Below the pieces are notes generated by a model. The model made no database searches. It was not told the DNA's origin and worked only from the letters and a program-made list of their open reading frames with translations. The position numbers and the translations under genes were made by a program. From contig JANPWX010000076.1 in NCBI GenBank assembly GCA_024734555.1, positions 4,231,872 to 4,295,871 of the forward strand: DNA of 64,000 bases, read 5' to 3'. How positions within the stretch are numbered: position 1 is the stretch's first letter; the number at the start of each line of letters is the position of its first letter. This DNA comes from Trochalopteron elliotii. Lineage: Eukaryota; Chordata; Aves; Passeriformes; Leiothrichidae. Positions 11,201 to 25,353 of this stretch are shown here, piece after piece.

Positions 11201-14200
11201 GTAGGTGCAAAGTCAGCTTTAGTACTTGCTCTGTTTATTCATTGCTAATCACTGGCATAAAAAGAAACTTACTTATTTACTCTTAGGTTTCTCTTAAGCA
11301 ATACCAAGAGGAAAACTGATCAGAGAAAGAATAATTTATGTTAGTGGATATTATTTTGATCTTATATAATGCTGGTGTTTGTGAAACAAGCCTTGTCTTA
11401 CTGTAGGGTGGAAAAATGAATCAGATTCCCTTCTTTCATGTCCACTGTGTGAGATTTTTATAGGGGTCAGAGGCAAGACATATTTTAGTATATTAGAAAA
11501 TGAGATGTGAATAAATGAGATTTACTGGAAGAGCAACTTGCTGAGAATTTTTTAATACTGTAAATTCTTTAATTGCAGACTAGGAAGCCAGGAATATTTC
11601 TTTTTGCTGTCAAATTTAGAACGTCACCTTTGAATGTAACAATAGAAAATGATTATAGGGTAAATCTATTGCAGTGTCTTGGGAAAGGTAAAGTAACTCT
11701 AGATGAAGAAATGCTATGTGTATTTTTTTCAAAAAGCCTAACAAAAGTTTTCTTTACATAGCATAGGCATTACACAATTATGTATTGCCTAAACATGTTT
11801 ACATGAATAGATGTAATGCATTATGTATATTGCTTTATAAATACATTACCATGGTATATTTTAGGTATATTAGTTACCCTCTATGTCCCTTGCTGAGGCA
11901 TTCAGCCAGGTTAATACTATAGTGGGAAATGAGCCTTTGAAGATTCTCATGGACAATGGGTTTTCCCTGCATGATATATTCTACTGACATTCTTATTACT
12001 CTGCATCCTTTTTCAAAGGCCACTACTCCATTTGTCATTCAGCAGAGGCACACTAATGCAGCTCTGTGCTTCATAACTTCCCAGCTTCTCAACCAAGTGC
12101 AACACTTCTGTAACATGTTTAAAATTCTTTGGTGGCTTGAAAAGCACTAGCCTGGCTTCCATTCCTCAAATCTGGATTCCTACTTAGAGGAGATTTTGAT
12201 TAATTCCTTTGAGCTGCATTTCTGTTTCATTAGACCCAATTTATTTGAGGCCCAGGATTCAGTTTCAGGGTAGGCCAAAGCAAGAATTATTTTAAAAATA
12301 GGACAGAATAGATTGTCAAAGGAATTTTCCCCACTACACAGAAGCTTCTATTTTACACAGCCACCTGCATACTCATCTCTCTCTTTAGTGTTCGTGCTCA
12401 AAAACACATTAAGTTGGCTGTAATACCTTTGTATTTAATAATTTTGATATTCTATTCTGTTGCAAAAATTTCATTTGTTATGTCTATGCTAGCTGGTGAC
12501 TAAAACTGTGCAAAACGTTGTTTCATGCTATTCAGTGGTTTGACTTACCTGGATTTGGTAGGCACTGGTAATTTTTCTAGAGCCACAAGTCTGACTTGTT
12601 GAACAAAAGAAGACGTTTCTAACCTAGAGCAGATTTATCTTTTCTTTCTATATTTTCTTTTTGGAAATATTAATTATGAATAAATTACACTGTGAAATAT
12701 TCTTTCTGCCAAAGAACATGTTAAAATAGGTAATGCTTTTTTAAAATTACACAAGCACCTAAACATATCTTTTTGCTGCACAAAATTTAAAAATTTAAAT
12801 AAAATTCAAATTTATGCTCATATGCATACAAATTAAAGAAGAAAAATGGACTTCTTTTACACTTGGGAGCTGTTCACAAAGAATTGGTCTGTCTTACATC
12901 TTTCTGCTTCTCCAAGTGAACAACGCAGTCTATTTAAAGAATCAGAGAAAATAGAGGTAAAGACCTATAAGGTCATCGCCCTGCAAATGTAGGCTTGTCC
13001 CCCCACGTTACATATGTCAGTTCCCTAAATCCCTGAAAATAGGGCTTTATAAGGAAGCTGCTGACAGACGGTGTTGCTATAATAAATATGTGCACTTATG
13101 AAAGCATTTATGAGTTGTCTCAGTGCACTAACTTACCAATAAAGTTATTTAACCAACTCAGACCAGGAATAGAGGAGGGGTATCACTCTGAATATTCCCA
13201 GAATATCTGAGCTGAATCCCTTTCATTTATTATCTGAAATATATAAAACAAAATTAGACAAACAGTCTTCAAAAAAAAGATGTTCCTGCAGTATATAAAG
13301 CAGTTGATAAACAAAAATGAAATATTTAATACATTAAAGCATAGAATACAGACAAGTCCCTGTCTTTTTACCCTCCAAACAAGCTGCATATGATCTAGAA
13401 CCAGAAATGATGTGGTAGAATTCACATGATGCTGTAGCTAAGAAAATATTATCTAAAGAAAAGTGTTCACTATGATGGGAGCCAGAGATTTCCTTGGCCA
13501 TAGACCCTGCTAACCTGGCTACACAGGTGTTGAACTGGAAGCTTATTGTTATTCTAGTAAATAAACTTCAGCTTAAAAGCTGTCCTTGTAATCATCTGCA
13601 CTGTTCAGCTGTGTATGTGATAGCATGCTCCCTGACCATTTCAGGCCATACCAATGAGCACTCTCCCAAACAATGCCGACCATCCTTTAGAGGATAGCAT
13701 GGCAGAGGCCATTGTCAGCAGGCAATAAAAGCATGATTTTCTGGGACAGAGGAGGGATAGAGAATTTAACATGAGGAAACCACAATTCTTTGCTATATTT
13801 AGTGTAGAATTTTACCACATAACAACAGGTGATTGACCCCTGAAGACTGTTTCCTTACAGTACATAACTACTGTAGATTCACTGCCTCGTGTGCAAAGCT
13901 TCTTGTATTTTTACAGTTTTCTCTATTACTCACCTGGAATTGACATGGGACAAATTTTGACCCTTAATAAGCAGTGTTAAAGAAGCTGAAATCCAGCTAG
14001 TACTGTGTGTTCTTCAGCTTGACTCAAGACTTGCACTAAGACCAATATGGTAGCTCTGTAAATCATCCTAGAATGGCACCATATTTTAATCTTAAAATCC
14101 ATTTGAAAGTCTGTTTGTAAAGATGGAGAGTCATTAAACTGAAAATACACCCATAATGCTAAAGATAATATACTTTGCTCATGATCCCCAGCACCATGAA

Positions 14201-17119
14201 TAACATGGTTTTTTTCAGTCACTTACAGAACGTGCCAGGCAGATTTCCTGCCTCTACTGCATGCCCTGGCACTTCAGATATAGGTTATGGCACCTCAGAG
14301 GAAAATGGGGTTGAGATACATTGTCTGGACTCTTTTTGATACATATGTCAATATTATGCTTAATATTCTATTGCAACAGTTTCAGAATAATTCCCAGACT
14401 TAAATTAATATATCTCCTCAATATATTTTTGAGATGAGTCTATACTAGATCTTCATCTTTTGTTGATGGAGAACTGAGACCACTTAAGCAGGAAATTTAT
14501 ATCAAACCTTCTGAATTAGTGCCCAGCCACTCTTCCTTCTTAATGTTCCCACATTTCCATGGGACACCTCAGAAAATACCTGGCATAGTAAAAATATAAC
14601 AACCACAGGGTCCCTAAAGAGACTATGCACTTGAATATGATGAAATAGTAGAGGGTGATGGTTTGACTTGTGGAGATCTACACTCAGTTTATGTCTTTCA
14701 AGGGCACTGTGTCCTATACGATGGGAGTTTGAGGAAAAGCAGTTAAGAGAATTATGCATGTCAGCTGTGCTACAAATGTACAGCCTGTACTTTTGTTAGT
14801 TTATTTTACCGTGTGCACTATGGAGTACAGGTTCCTTTTAAAGCTAGGGATGGTAATTAGATCTCTTTCAATAAGAGAACCAATTACTCATGAACAATTT
14901 ATCCTACATTTGATACAAATCAATCATCAAATGAATTCAACAAATACTGTTTGACCAGCTTATACAGCTGGTTGACTAATAAGAAAATTTATTCACCGAA
15001 CATATTAAGGGACCAAAATGCCCAAATCTACTAAATAAACCTTTAGGAAATTATTTGCTTAGCTCTAATAACAATATTTAAATAACCTAATTAGGATTAT
15101 TCTTCCTAAAGCACTATAAGTGGAAAATTCAGAGTGATAAATAGGTACACTTTGTTTCCTGGAATCATAACCTAGAGCATCAAGCAATGACTTGATGAGC
15201 AGAAAATGAAACATCACAGATCATATACCAGATTTTGTTCTGGTTTTCTTGCATTGTCCAAATGTGTTTGCAGTGTCTGCAGCTTTGCATTACGAAAGTG
15301 TTCTTAGACAAGCACAGTGTCTTGAGTCTCTTACCAGTCATTGTAGCTGAGAATATTTTGCCAAATTTTATGGAATTTGTTAAATGTATTCTTGACAAAA
15401 AGGAGATTGCAACAAGAAATTCTTCCAAGTGTCTTTTTTATTGTGGATGGAGATGAAGTAAAGTCATAAGGTTTAATAAACTCTAGTGGCAGAGGATGTC
15501 CTTTCTTCAGTTCCTTTGGGAAAGTTCTTAGTCACATACTGATCACCAGAGTTTTGTTAATAGTTAGGAATTTCTTTCCTCTCTTTAATTCCATATTAAA
15601 TTCTCAGAATTTGGAGGATTTTTCCCTTCTGTAGGATAGACATAATTTGGGTTTTCAGACAATTTTACAAAATCAATTACTGCTATAGCAGAAGTTATGG
15701 ACCTTGCTGAAGCCTGTTCTCTCTTTCTACCCTTGGCATATAGTTTCATTTTCTGAAAACTGAACTACTTCAGTCTAACTAACATACTCTAATCTCTTTA
15801 AAGTGTATCTGTTGCTAGCTTAATGGACTGTTACATGTAGAAAGGCAGATTAGATGATGATCTAATGACCCAAACTTAGTCTATATAATATTATGAAGAA
15901 TGTTCCTCATTGCTCATTATCTTCTTTTGATCTGGAAGGAGAAAATTATGTACCTAATTATTTTACGTAGAATTGTCTACTTTACCCAGTACTTGGCTAG
16001 CCTGGACTAGTGTCTTCTGTGGTGTGGTTTGAGGGTTTTTTTTTTTACTTTATTTGGATAAAGAGGGTAAAGTCTTTCCTGAGACTTAGAAATTTGTATG
16101 TACTGTGATTATGAGTGACTGCAGGACCAAGAATATCAGTGATTAGGACCCCACAGGCCTACTTCAGATGGTATCTGAGAAAAACAAAAAAAGACTGAAA
16201 TGCCTCAAATAAGAATATATTTTGCTTTCATATGCTCTTGAAGTCTATCGAATTTGGTATGGTCCAAGCAATAAAACTAAGAAGCAAGACCTCAGAATTA
16301 GGAATAATCTACATTATCATGCTTCCAAGAAGCATAGATAAAGAATTCTTCATCTATTCTTAATACATTCTATGGATAATAGCCACCTGAAATAGAAAAA
16401 AACACAGCAAAATAAGCAAAACTAAAGTAAATTAAATAAACCGAAACAAGAAACCACTCACCTCATCCCCAATTGTCCAAAATCTAAAATCCAGGAAAGA
16501 AAAGAAAAATGGGGGCTAATCAAAAAAATTAAAATGAGAATAAAAGTTAGGTGTGGAAGTGCAATGAGATTTCTCATTTTATGAGCTTTTTAGGAACTGA
16601 ATATTGAAGCTTTTCTGACCATTTTTAATGAAAACCATTAGCACATAAAATCTTGCCATGGAGCATTAGAAATTGATTTTGTGAAAATCAAGAAAATACC
16701 TGAATACATAGGTTATTTTTATTTTCTACTCTGTTATGCATTCATACTAAGCAATAGGATTTATTGAATTAAGAAAAAAAAAAGAAAAGAAGATAATTTT
16801 GTAAGGGATCAGCTTAGAAAAATATTAGTAATGTATTATTGTCTTACCACACACTGAAATAGCCCTTTTGCCTAAAGTGAGTTTTCCTCTACATTTTTTT
16901 GGATGCTCTAGTGTGGAAGAGATTTGAACTACACTCATAAATAATGATGAGGACTAAAGCCTGTTATCAAGAAAATTTGTTCCTGAAAGACATCTCCAAT
17001 AGTACCAGAAAATCTCTGGTAATACAGAGCATTTTTTAAATCTGTGTATCGTGATTTACTGGCCTGGACAATGAAATTCTATATTTAGTTGCTCTGATAA
17101 AAATAAGACAGTAATTTAA

Positions 17120-17588
17120 TAGAATTATACAGTGGTTTGGGTTGAAAAAGGTCTTAAAAAACATCTAGTTCCATTCCCCCTGCCATAGCCAGGGGACATT
17201 TCAGAAGATCAGGTCCCTCAACGCCCCATCCAACGTGGCCTTGAACACCTCCAGGGACAGGGAGCACACAACTTCTCCAGGCAACTTGTTCTGGTGCCTC
17301 ACCACACTCACAATAAAGAATTTCTCCCTAATATCTAATCTAAATCTACCCTCTTTCAGTTTGAAGCCATTCCCCTTTGTCCTGTCACTACATAGTCTTG
17401 TAAAAAGGTACTAGCATGCTACAATAAGATCTTTCTAGTGCCTTCTCTCCAGCTGAATGATCTCAACTCTCTCAGCCATTCCTCATAGGAGTGGTGGTCC
17501 ATCTCTCTGATCATCTCCATAGTCCTTTTCTGGACTCACTCCAGCAGGTCTGTGCCCTTCTTATGTTGGGGGTCCCAGAACACAGTGC
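17120..17588 (-). mobile_element. CR1 LINE fragment, 3' region
   Basis: Antisense CR1: it begins with the reversed tail (AGAATTATACAGTGGTTTGG) and continues through TTGAACACCTCCAGGGACAG, AATTTCTCCCTAATATCTAA, CCATTCCCCTTTGTCCTGTC and CCTTTTCTGGACTCACTCCA to GGGGTCCCAGAACACAGTG. It is 5'-truncated and has several small indels, so it is an older copy. Confidence 0.93.
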
Positions 17589-18526
17589 CACTTTTAGTGG
17601 TAGAACACCTAATATAACATGCATTAGTGCAAAATGGGCTGTTTTTTATCAGAAAGTTGGAAAACTAAAATGTCTCTTAACTCTTGAGAGTTGGGAAGGA
17701 AAAAATCTACATATGAATTATCACACTTATGTCAAAATATTAGCACTTACAAAGGAGCATGAGAACTCACGCAGGTGAATCTTTACATACCAAACTAATA
17801 ATATAGCCAGAAAAATGCATTTCTGCTGCTTCTGCGCTCATACTATAATTTTGTTTCAACTTTTTCCACAGCAGCGTTATTCACAATTTTGCAAGTGCTT
17901 GTCTAAAATATAATTTGATAAAAAAGGGCTTTGAGGTGAATAATGATTTGCTCAGCTGCAGCTCATTAGAGATGATTTTGTTTTTCCAAATTATATTACA
18001 AGGGCAGCGTATCAGCCTGTCCATGTACTCCTCACTGAAATGACTGCTGTACTCTGGGGAATGAAAGGCTTCTCCTAAAAAATTTACTGCTCCTTTTTTT
18101 TGCTAGTTTAGTGCTTCATTTCTTTTTATATAGCTGCAGAGCAAAGCAGCCAGGCTTAGTTTTATAGATTTGAATGCAGAGGTCTCAAAAACAACATTTT
18201 TGTTCTTCCTCAGTCTATACTTTTGTTGATAAATGCCAGCTATTCCTCTTCACCTTCACAGCTTTTGACAGGCAGATGCTTTCCTTTCCTTGATTCCCTT
18301 TTAAGGCCTCTTCCATTATCTTGTCTGAAGGATGACAAACTTTTCTCTCATCAGAGAGCAACTGGTCAAGAGATTGTGAGTTTTCTTCTGCCTCACTAAC
18401 ATTTTCCCATCCTATGCAGGAGAAGATTAAAACTTCAGGGAAAAAAAAGCTAATGACTTTGCTATCACTGTTGACTTGATGGTGAGGGCACTCTACAGCT
18501 ACCTGAAAGGAGATCTCTTCTCCCAG

Positions 18527-18786
18527 GTAAAAAGTGACAGGATAAGAGGAAATGACCTCAAGTTGCACCAGGGAGACTTTAGACTAGATATTAGGAAAAG
18601 TTCTTCCTGGAATAGATTGTCAAGCCTCAAACCCTGCAAGTATTTAAAAAACATATAGGTGTAGCACTTGGGGACATAGTTTAGTGGTGGATATGGCAGT
18701 GCTGAGATAACAGTTGGATTCGATGATATTAAAGGTCCTTTCCAACCTAAATAATTCTAAATAATAAATAATTCTATGATTATGTG
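18527..18786 (+). mobile_element. CR1 LINE fragment, 3' end with tail
   Basis: Sense CR1 3' end: AGTGACAGGATAAGAGGAAA, TTTAGACTAGATATTAGGAA, GGTCCTTTCCAACCTAAATA and a tail with repeated AATAATTCTA units ending ATTCTATGATTATG. About 260 bp, 5'-truncated. Confidence 0.92.
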
Positions 18787-19141
18787 ATCTTGCCAATATA
18801 TACATGCACCTCAGTCTTAGAGATGTTACACAGTAGGAGAAAATCTGCTTTTCTACACAAGCATATCACAGCTTTATTCAACCTGAACAGTTCCTTTTCT
18901 TCCTTTCTGCTTTTGAAAATCTGCTTTTTAATAGACAACCAATACTACTTGTAAAATTCAAAGAAAAGTCCCCATCATCATTTCAAGGTCCATTATAATC
19001 TTTCCATGTCTGGAACACACACATTTATGAAGGATTAATGTGTGTGTAAAATGAAATGTGTTCCTGTGTTTGCTGCATCTGCTGTGACTTCTGCAGTAGT
19101 GAGTAGCTGTGTTCCCTGATCACTTTTATATTCCCAACCAG

Positions 19142-19161
19142 CCAACCAACCAACCAACCAA
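19142..19161 (+). repeat. (CCAA)n microsatellite
   Basis: Five perfect CCAA units, with an imperfect unit just upstream. Confidence 0.9.
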
Positions 19162-21579
19162 TACTGCAGCCACAGATGAACTTCACTAGGGCATGGCCAG
19201 AGGTAAAACAATAAAAAGCCATTTGAAAGCTCGATAAAGATTTCATCTAATTTTCCCTTAAAGTCTACCAGAACTGCTAGAACCTTCACTCCAACTGAAT
19301 GTGGAACTAGATGTGAAATGGCTGCAAGAGTTTGGCTAGGCAGTAAGAGACAAAGAAGTGGTCACAGCATCTTACATTTAAAATCGTTCCCTTGCTTTTT
19401 GTCCGCTACTTCATTTGCTGTATTCCTCCACCATGGTTTATTAAGTATATGAGGGTCCAAGGATTTTTCTCTTGCCTATTGCTTTATGCAGCACACCCAT
19501 GCAGAAATTAGGGCTCCCAAATAATGCTAATTTCCTTGAAAAAAACTTCTTGGTTTGTCCTGCAGATAAAAGTGAGTGTCATGGAAATGAATGCTTAGCA
19601 GCAAAATGAAATAAGTATAGAAGTTGGTTAAAATCAAATAAGTATTTTAATTGAAGCATTTATCAGAGCTTTATGGTTTAGAGACAGATACTTACAAGGA
19701 TGACCATGTAGCATAAAAAATGAAAGACAACTCATTTTTAGTACATCGCCTTGTGACCTGTACCCTTAGCCATTCAGTCAGTAGGGAGAACCAGGAGACT
19801 TTACCCCAAGCAATGTTATGTCTGTCATAAAATTAACACAACCGTCTCAGAGTCGTCATTCTCTTTTTCCTCTCAACTCTTGCTCTTGTCAGGTTGCATT
19901 ATACACAGATAACACAAATCTTGAAGACATGCCCTCTGGTTAAAAACAGAAACGACAATAACAACAACAAGATCTCTCACACAACATGCCAGCGTGAGGA
20001 GGATTTAATCACAGATAATTGGAACATTTAAGAGCAGTACTTAATAAAATAATAATACAAGCCCTAATCAACAAACACAAAAATAAGTATAAGGAAAAAA
20101 AATTGATCTGTTCAATGATTATTCATTCCTAATCCTGAGATTCATTTGTTATTCTACTGAGAGCAGTTTTACCTATTCAAAATATCCATTAAAATGTTTT
20201 GTTGGATCCATGCAAATCAAAATACTGAAAATGTATAATTAGTTTCTCTCTGTTACCTATTTAGTTCCTATAGTTCAAGGATTAGAATTGACAATATTGA
20301 TGATGATAATGATTTTGATTAAAAAAAGGAATTATGTAATTGGCTAAAGTGGTAAAAAAATCTCTTGAACAACATAGTAAGAGTCTTCTTATAAAAGAGA
20401 GCAGAGAAAAAAAGGTACAGAAAGAGTGAAGCATTCCTCTGAGCTGTTCACATTCTTCTAAAAACATTTTTGACCTCCACACATGCTAGATTTTTTTTTT
20501 CAAAGATTCTTCTATAAACCTGATCACATATGGAAGAACACTTGCAATTTCATCTGTGCAGATACTCATTTTGCTTGAGATTAATGTCTAAAACAGCAAA
20601 GGATTCTCTGTAATTAATCCACCTTCTTTTCTCTAAAGCCAAATCCCTATATCAAGGAACATTTTGCTTAAAAATATTTGGAAGTATATGACAGTGGAAC
20701 GACTGTTTCAATATAATGAAGTGATCTTATTTTTTTTTTTTAATCTATATACATTTCGAAGAAGTTCCTTAAAGCATTGGGTTGTAGTGGTTTCAGCTGA
20801 GTGCACAGAGGCACAGATTGAAGCACAGTTTCTGCAAAAGCTTGGTTCAGAAGTTTACGCACCATGATTGTATAAATGCAGGAAGGCTAAAGTTCAATTT
20901 CAGGGCACTCCTTAAACGTTGATTTTTCTGGGGTGCTTTAGGTGGGGTTTCAGAACATGGGCAAGGACGTGTTACAGAATTATGGAACTGAGTGGAAATT
21001 AATGAGATCATCCATCCCAAACTTGTGTCCTGTCAGAATCAGCTATACTTGTGTTATTCCAGCTTTTTATTTTTCTTGGCTGTTATTGAGGCCTCCAGTA
21101 TGGAAGGCTGCATAGTCTGTTCAGGTAAACTGTACATCCTTTCCTTTACAGTTGTAAAGTTTTCCTTAATTTATATCCTTAATTTTCCTTGAGACAATGT
21201 ATACAAATTACTTTCTCCCTTTTCTGCTGTACACAAAGGGAATATATGATTGCCTTCTTCTTTGCACAAAATGTTTATTTAGTAGTGTTATTGTGATTGA
21301 AATTGAGACTCCTAACTAATTTTACTGATGACAAAGTGGAAAATTACTTTGTATTTCTTGAGCCACGTCCTTCATAAAATACTGAATATATAGAAAATAT
21401 CTCTAGCATGACATTAGGTTATTAATATTTGAATGCATACCTGATGATATATAGACCTTACTCTGTTTCTTTTAAAAGATGGATGGAATTATATTCTCAA
21501 ACACTGAAACAGCCTGAAAATAGACAAATAAATTGCAAATAATATTTATGTTGAGGGAAAATAAAGTTCTGTGCCAAAA

Positions 21580-21651
21580 CAGTTAAAGGAATGTCAGTTA
21601 AAAGAAAATGTCAGTTAAAAGGAATGTCAGTTAAAGGAATGAACAGTTAAA
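21580..21651 (+). repeat. Short tandem repeat, about 17-bp unit
   Basis: Four to five imperfect copies of AAAGGAATGTCAGTTA differing in one to four bases. Purely intronic. Confidence 0.85.
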
Positions 21652-22699
21652 AGAAAAAAAACAGCCTGTAATGAAGATTTTGTCAAATATGAACAACATT
21701 CTTACAATGACGTCACATTACAGGTGTGGTGTGAATATTCTTACAGTTTCTACATCTAAAGAGCACTATATTTTGCAAAATATTAGTCTTGAGTTCTGAA
21801 GTTGAAAAGCAAAGTGGTTTGCAGATTATGAGCAATTTCAGGATGTATTTTTATTTCAAATGGTCTTTCCTCACTTCTGTGTAAGGCTTACTAATTTGGA
21901 TTCTTATAGTTCCCTCTACCATAATATGCATTAATGACATCATTAACAATACCTGGCCATGAATCCAACCAACATCATCTTAAAAAATAATGAAAAATGG
22001 TTGATGGTATAGTTACTCTTCAAATTAATAATTCTTTTCAGTCTTTTATTGGTTTCTTGAGGGTTCATTGTTTTCTGTCCTTTTAAACCACATCTAGCTG
22101 TTAAGTTTGCAGTAATTACAATGCAGTAATAAATTGTACTCCAATGCTGACAGCCTAGGAGATCTGACTTTGTAAAGAGGCATTTTTACTATATCACACT
22201 TTCTGATAAATCGAGGGACAAAGGCAGTTGGACCCTGAGTCAAAGTCCAGTTAAACATTTCAGTAATTTTTCAAGTATGCAGTCATACAGTGCAGGGAGA
22301 CAAGGGGCTGGGCTGACAACTGAAGTGTCAGTTTAACAGCTGCTTCATTTCACTATCTCTCAGCTCATAAACTTTATTTTTAATGAGCCTGCCTGTAAGA
22401 CCACTAAAAAATGACCTTCACACAGGGAGCTACAAGGACCTAAAGTAGTGACCAAAATAGCTTTCTTGGGCAGTGTGTAATATTACAGTGACTGTAGCAC
22501 AGAAAATAGGCAGTATGGTGAGAAAGACATTATGCTAACTACTGATGAGAATATTTTGTATTTTCATGCAGAAAGATTATTGTGATAGCTGTGCAATAAT
22601 TCACTACTTTCAACTTATACTAATCTGAACATCCTCAGTGTCTTTAATGGTATTGTGCCAGTTTACGTCAACTGAGTGAATGGTCTGTGATTTTAAAGT

Positions 22700-22741
22700 T
22701 GTGTTTTCTTGTTGTAAGCTGTCTTACAACAAGAAAATACA
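22700..22741. other. Compact inverted repeat (hairpin)
   Basis: The arms TTTTCTTGTTGTAAG (22704-22718) and CTTACAACAAGAAAA (22723-22737) are perfect reverse complements around a 4-nt CTGT loop. The pairing extends to 19 bp with one G-U pair. It is too short for a canonical miRNA precursor; its function is unknown. Confidence 0.9.
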
Positions 22742-24896
22742 TTATGTAATAAACAGATAATAAAGAGGCTGTTAATTTTCCCCTGCACATTGCTTGCTGG
22801 TCTTAGAAAAAAAATCTCGTAATTAACTCTTATCTTCACTACTTTTCTTAGCTAAACAAACTGCAACCTTCTGTTTTGCTGTTCTGTTTCTAAGGATATG
22901 CTGCTAGTCTAACTCGAGGCATTGTGAGCCTGGAGAGATAGCTAAGGATTGGGGAAAGGAACTTCCGTGCTGGAGCTTGAGAGGGTGAAAAGAAAGGTGC
23001 TTTTGGAGCTGTGTGTGAGTGGTGTGCATAAGGGAGAAAGGATCCTTGGGCTGGGAAATTGAGCTTTCTGGGTATGTCATTTAATCATAATAGTTCCAAA
23101 CTGAGCTGTAGTTTTTAAAGCCAGTAAATTCTGAGATACTTTGAACCACCTGCATCACAACCCTGGCTACTTTTGAAGCAGGTGTAATAACTGTAATAAC
23201 TTAGTCCTGTGACATTGTGGGCAGTTGATAGATCTTTTTCATCACTGTGTCTATAGAGCAACCAAAATGTCTTCCTGAAAGCACTAAAGGCCATAGTACA
23301 GCTCCCACTTCTGCTACTTGAGATCTGCAAAAAAACCCAGAGCTTTACTTGTTTGAAAATATAAAAAACAGTCAAAAGTAGGATCATTTCAATTTATTAT
23401 TTGCATTCCAAAAGCAGCTGAGGCTAAGACTTCTGTGGGCTTTGTCCTAAAGCTCTATATGTCCCAAAACCATCAGCAATTTGGCCCCTGCCATCTTTAT
23501 AATGTGAGTTTAAAGTCTTGTAGGAGCATGGAAAAACAAATGGGAGGTGAACATACAGATGAAGCAAAAGGAAACAAAATAATGCACTACAAAATAACTT
23601 GTTGAATAGTTCAGCATCTTTCCTTATCAGTGTTTATACAGGTGTAACAACCCAGCAGTTTTTATGAGGACTCATCAATTGCTGTTATTACTGATATTAA
23701 AAGAGCATCTTTTTTCTCTCTTAAACCCTGCCTTCAAGTTGTGTGATGCCCTTCGCACAGAACATTCTGAGGCACATGTTAGATTTGGGAGTTTAGCTAT
23801 GTGGGCAGTTTTTTATGTTGTGTGTCTTTTGGGCTTGACTAAAGGTACACTCAGTATTGTTAATCCTCAAAATCTGGAACTATGTTCCGCTGTAAGGAAC
23901 AGGTGGATGAGTTACAGCAAAAGTTCTGCTCTTTGGTGTTACTTTGTTGGCTGATGCTCTTTTCACTTGCTACTGAGACACAATGTGTGAGCAGATGAGA
24001 CAAATGGCAACATTTCACAAGAAAATTTTCTCAGCAAAAATGCGCAAATCAAGTTCATGTTTGCTTTTACTTGTTCCCAAAAAAGTAGCTCATAATGTTA
24101 TGTGTACAATATAATATTCCTGAATTTACTGAGATTAATTTCCTTCCATTCTCGCACCTTTTCCTTCAGTATTATTTTCATACACAATTATGTCCAAAAT
24201 CTCCTTCTAAAAGGAATAGAAACTGCACAAAATTATTTCTGCAAGCAAGCTTCTTGCAAGATTATGTCTTGCAGTATTCTGAAGACCAAGGGCGGTATTT
24301 CTGCTGAAATATTTATTTAAAAAATGCAACCAACTAAACAAAGCAATTAATGGTCTTAGTTCTCACTAATTTTTTCCCTAAATATTAATAATACTATTAT
24401 GCTTGTACCTCTGTACTCATGGTATGGAATAGATTTGCTCCCTGTCCATGATGCAGCAGGCAGGTATTCTCCCAATTCCTAAGTATTTCTAGGGTTTTGT
24501 CAAGGCACTTGTGGTCCATAACAATCCCCAGCTGCTCTTACAGATGATTTAAGGCCATGAAGGAAGGCTGAAGCAGGCACTTTGCCCAGCCCCAGCTGTG
24601 TTATGTATATCTAGTTTATCTGACCACTGGTTGAGAATGTAACCAACATATGAACCAACAGCATGAAAAAAACCCCCACACTGCTTAGAATTAGTATGTC
24701 AGAGGATGATTGAATTTTTTAGAATTGCTTTCAGGGGAGTTATTTTAAATCCTTTTAAACACTTTTATTATATAGTGTACACTTATATATTCTTTTATAT
24801 AATAAAGGCATTCATATTGGCACAAAGTGTCTGGGGAGATCTGTAAGTGCCAAAAAGTACCTTTACACTCTTCCTTCCACATCACCACCCCATTAT

Positions 24897-24950
24897 CACA
24901 GAATCATCAAGGTTGGAAGAGAATTTCAGTATCATCTAGTTAAACTATAT
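24897..24950 (-). mobile_element. CR1 3'-tail fragment (minus)
   Basis: TCACAGAATCATCAAGGTTG followed by GAAGAGAATTTCAGTATCAT matches the reversed CR1 3' end. Only about 55 bp remain. Confidence 0.7.
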
Positions 24951-25104
24951 GTTATATTAGTAATTTTTCCCTCTATATGTCAGTAATAAGGCAAGTTAAA
25001 AAGCAATTGAAGATACATTTTTAAAGACTGTGACAACATTTTTGTTGCGAGTTGCTTAGTATTTTCAGCCCTCCTGCTTAGAGTAAGGTCTGTCTTGGGT
25101 AATT

Positions 25105-25162
25105 CTCTTCTATCTAAAAACCTTCAAACTCAGGATTTTCTATGATTCTATGACATTTTAGT
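25105..25162 (+). mobile_element. CR1 3'-tail fragment (plus)
   Basis: AAAACCTTCAAACTCAGG followed by the typical tail TTTTCTATGATTCTATGAC. It faces away from the minus-strand fragment 150 bp upstream. Confidence 0.6.
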
Positions 25163-25313
25163 TTTCAGTTCAGAAGACCTTTTGCTTTTATGCATGAATT
25201 ATTATGTATATTTAAAAATAGGTTGTTTAACCCATGTGCTCTTTCTTTTAGCCTTATCTGGCCTTGTCCTATCTTTGTGATACTCTGTGCATCTTCCTGG
25301 GATGCTGAGTCAG

Positions 25314-25353
25314 CTTTCAGAAATAACCAGATTTCCTTTCAGAAATAACCAGA
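25314..25353 (+). repeat. 18-bp direct duplication
   Basis: CTTTCAGAAATAACCAGA occurs twice, at 25314-25331 and 25336-25353, without mismatch. Confidence 0.95.

Noticed and set aside
18215..18568. 117-codon minus-strand frame
   Set aside because: No domain, no splice context, partly antisense to a CR1 copy; composition does not suggest a conserved protein.
22700..22741. miRNA gene call for the hairpin
   Set aside because: The 19-bp stem with a 4-nt loop is shorter than a Drosha/Dicer substrate, so it is reported only as a hairpin.
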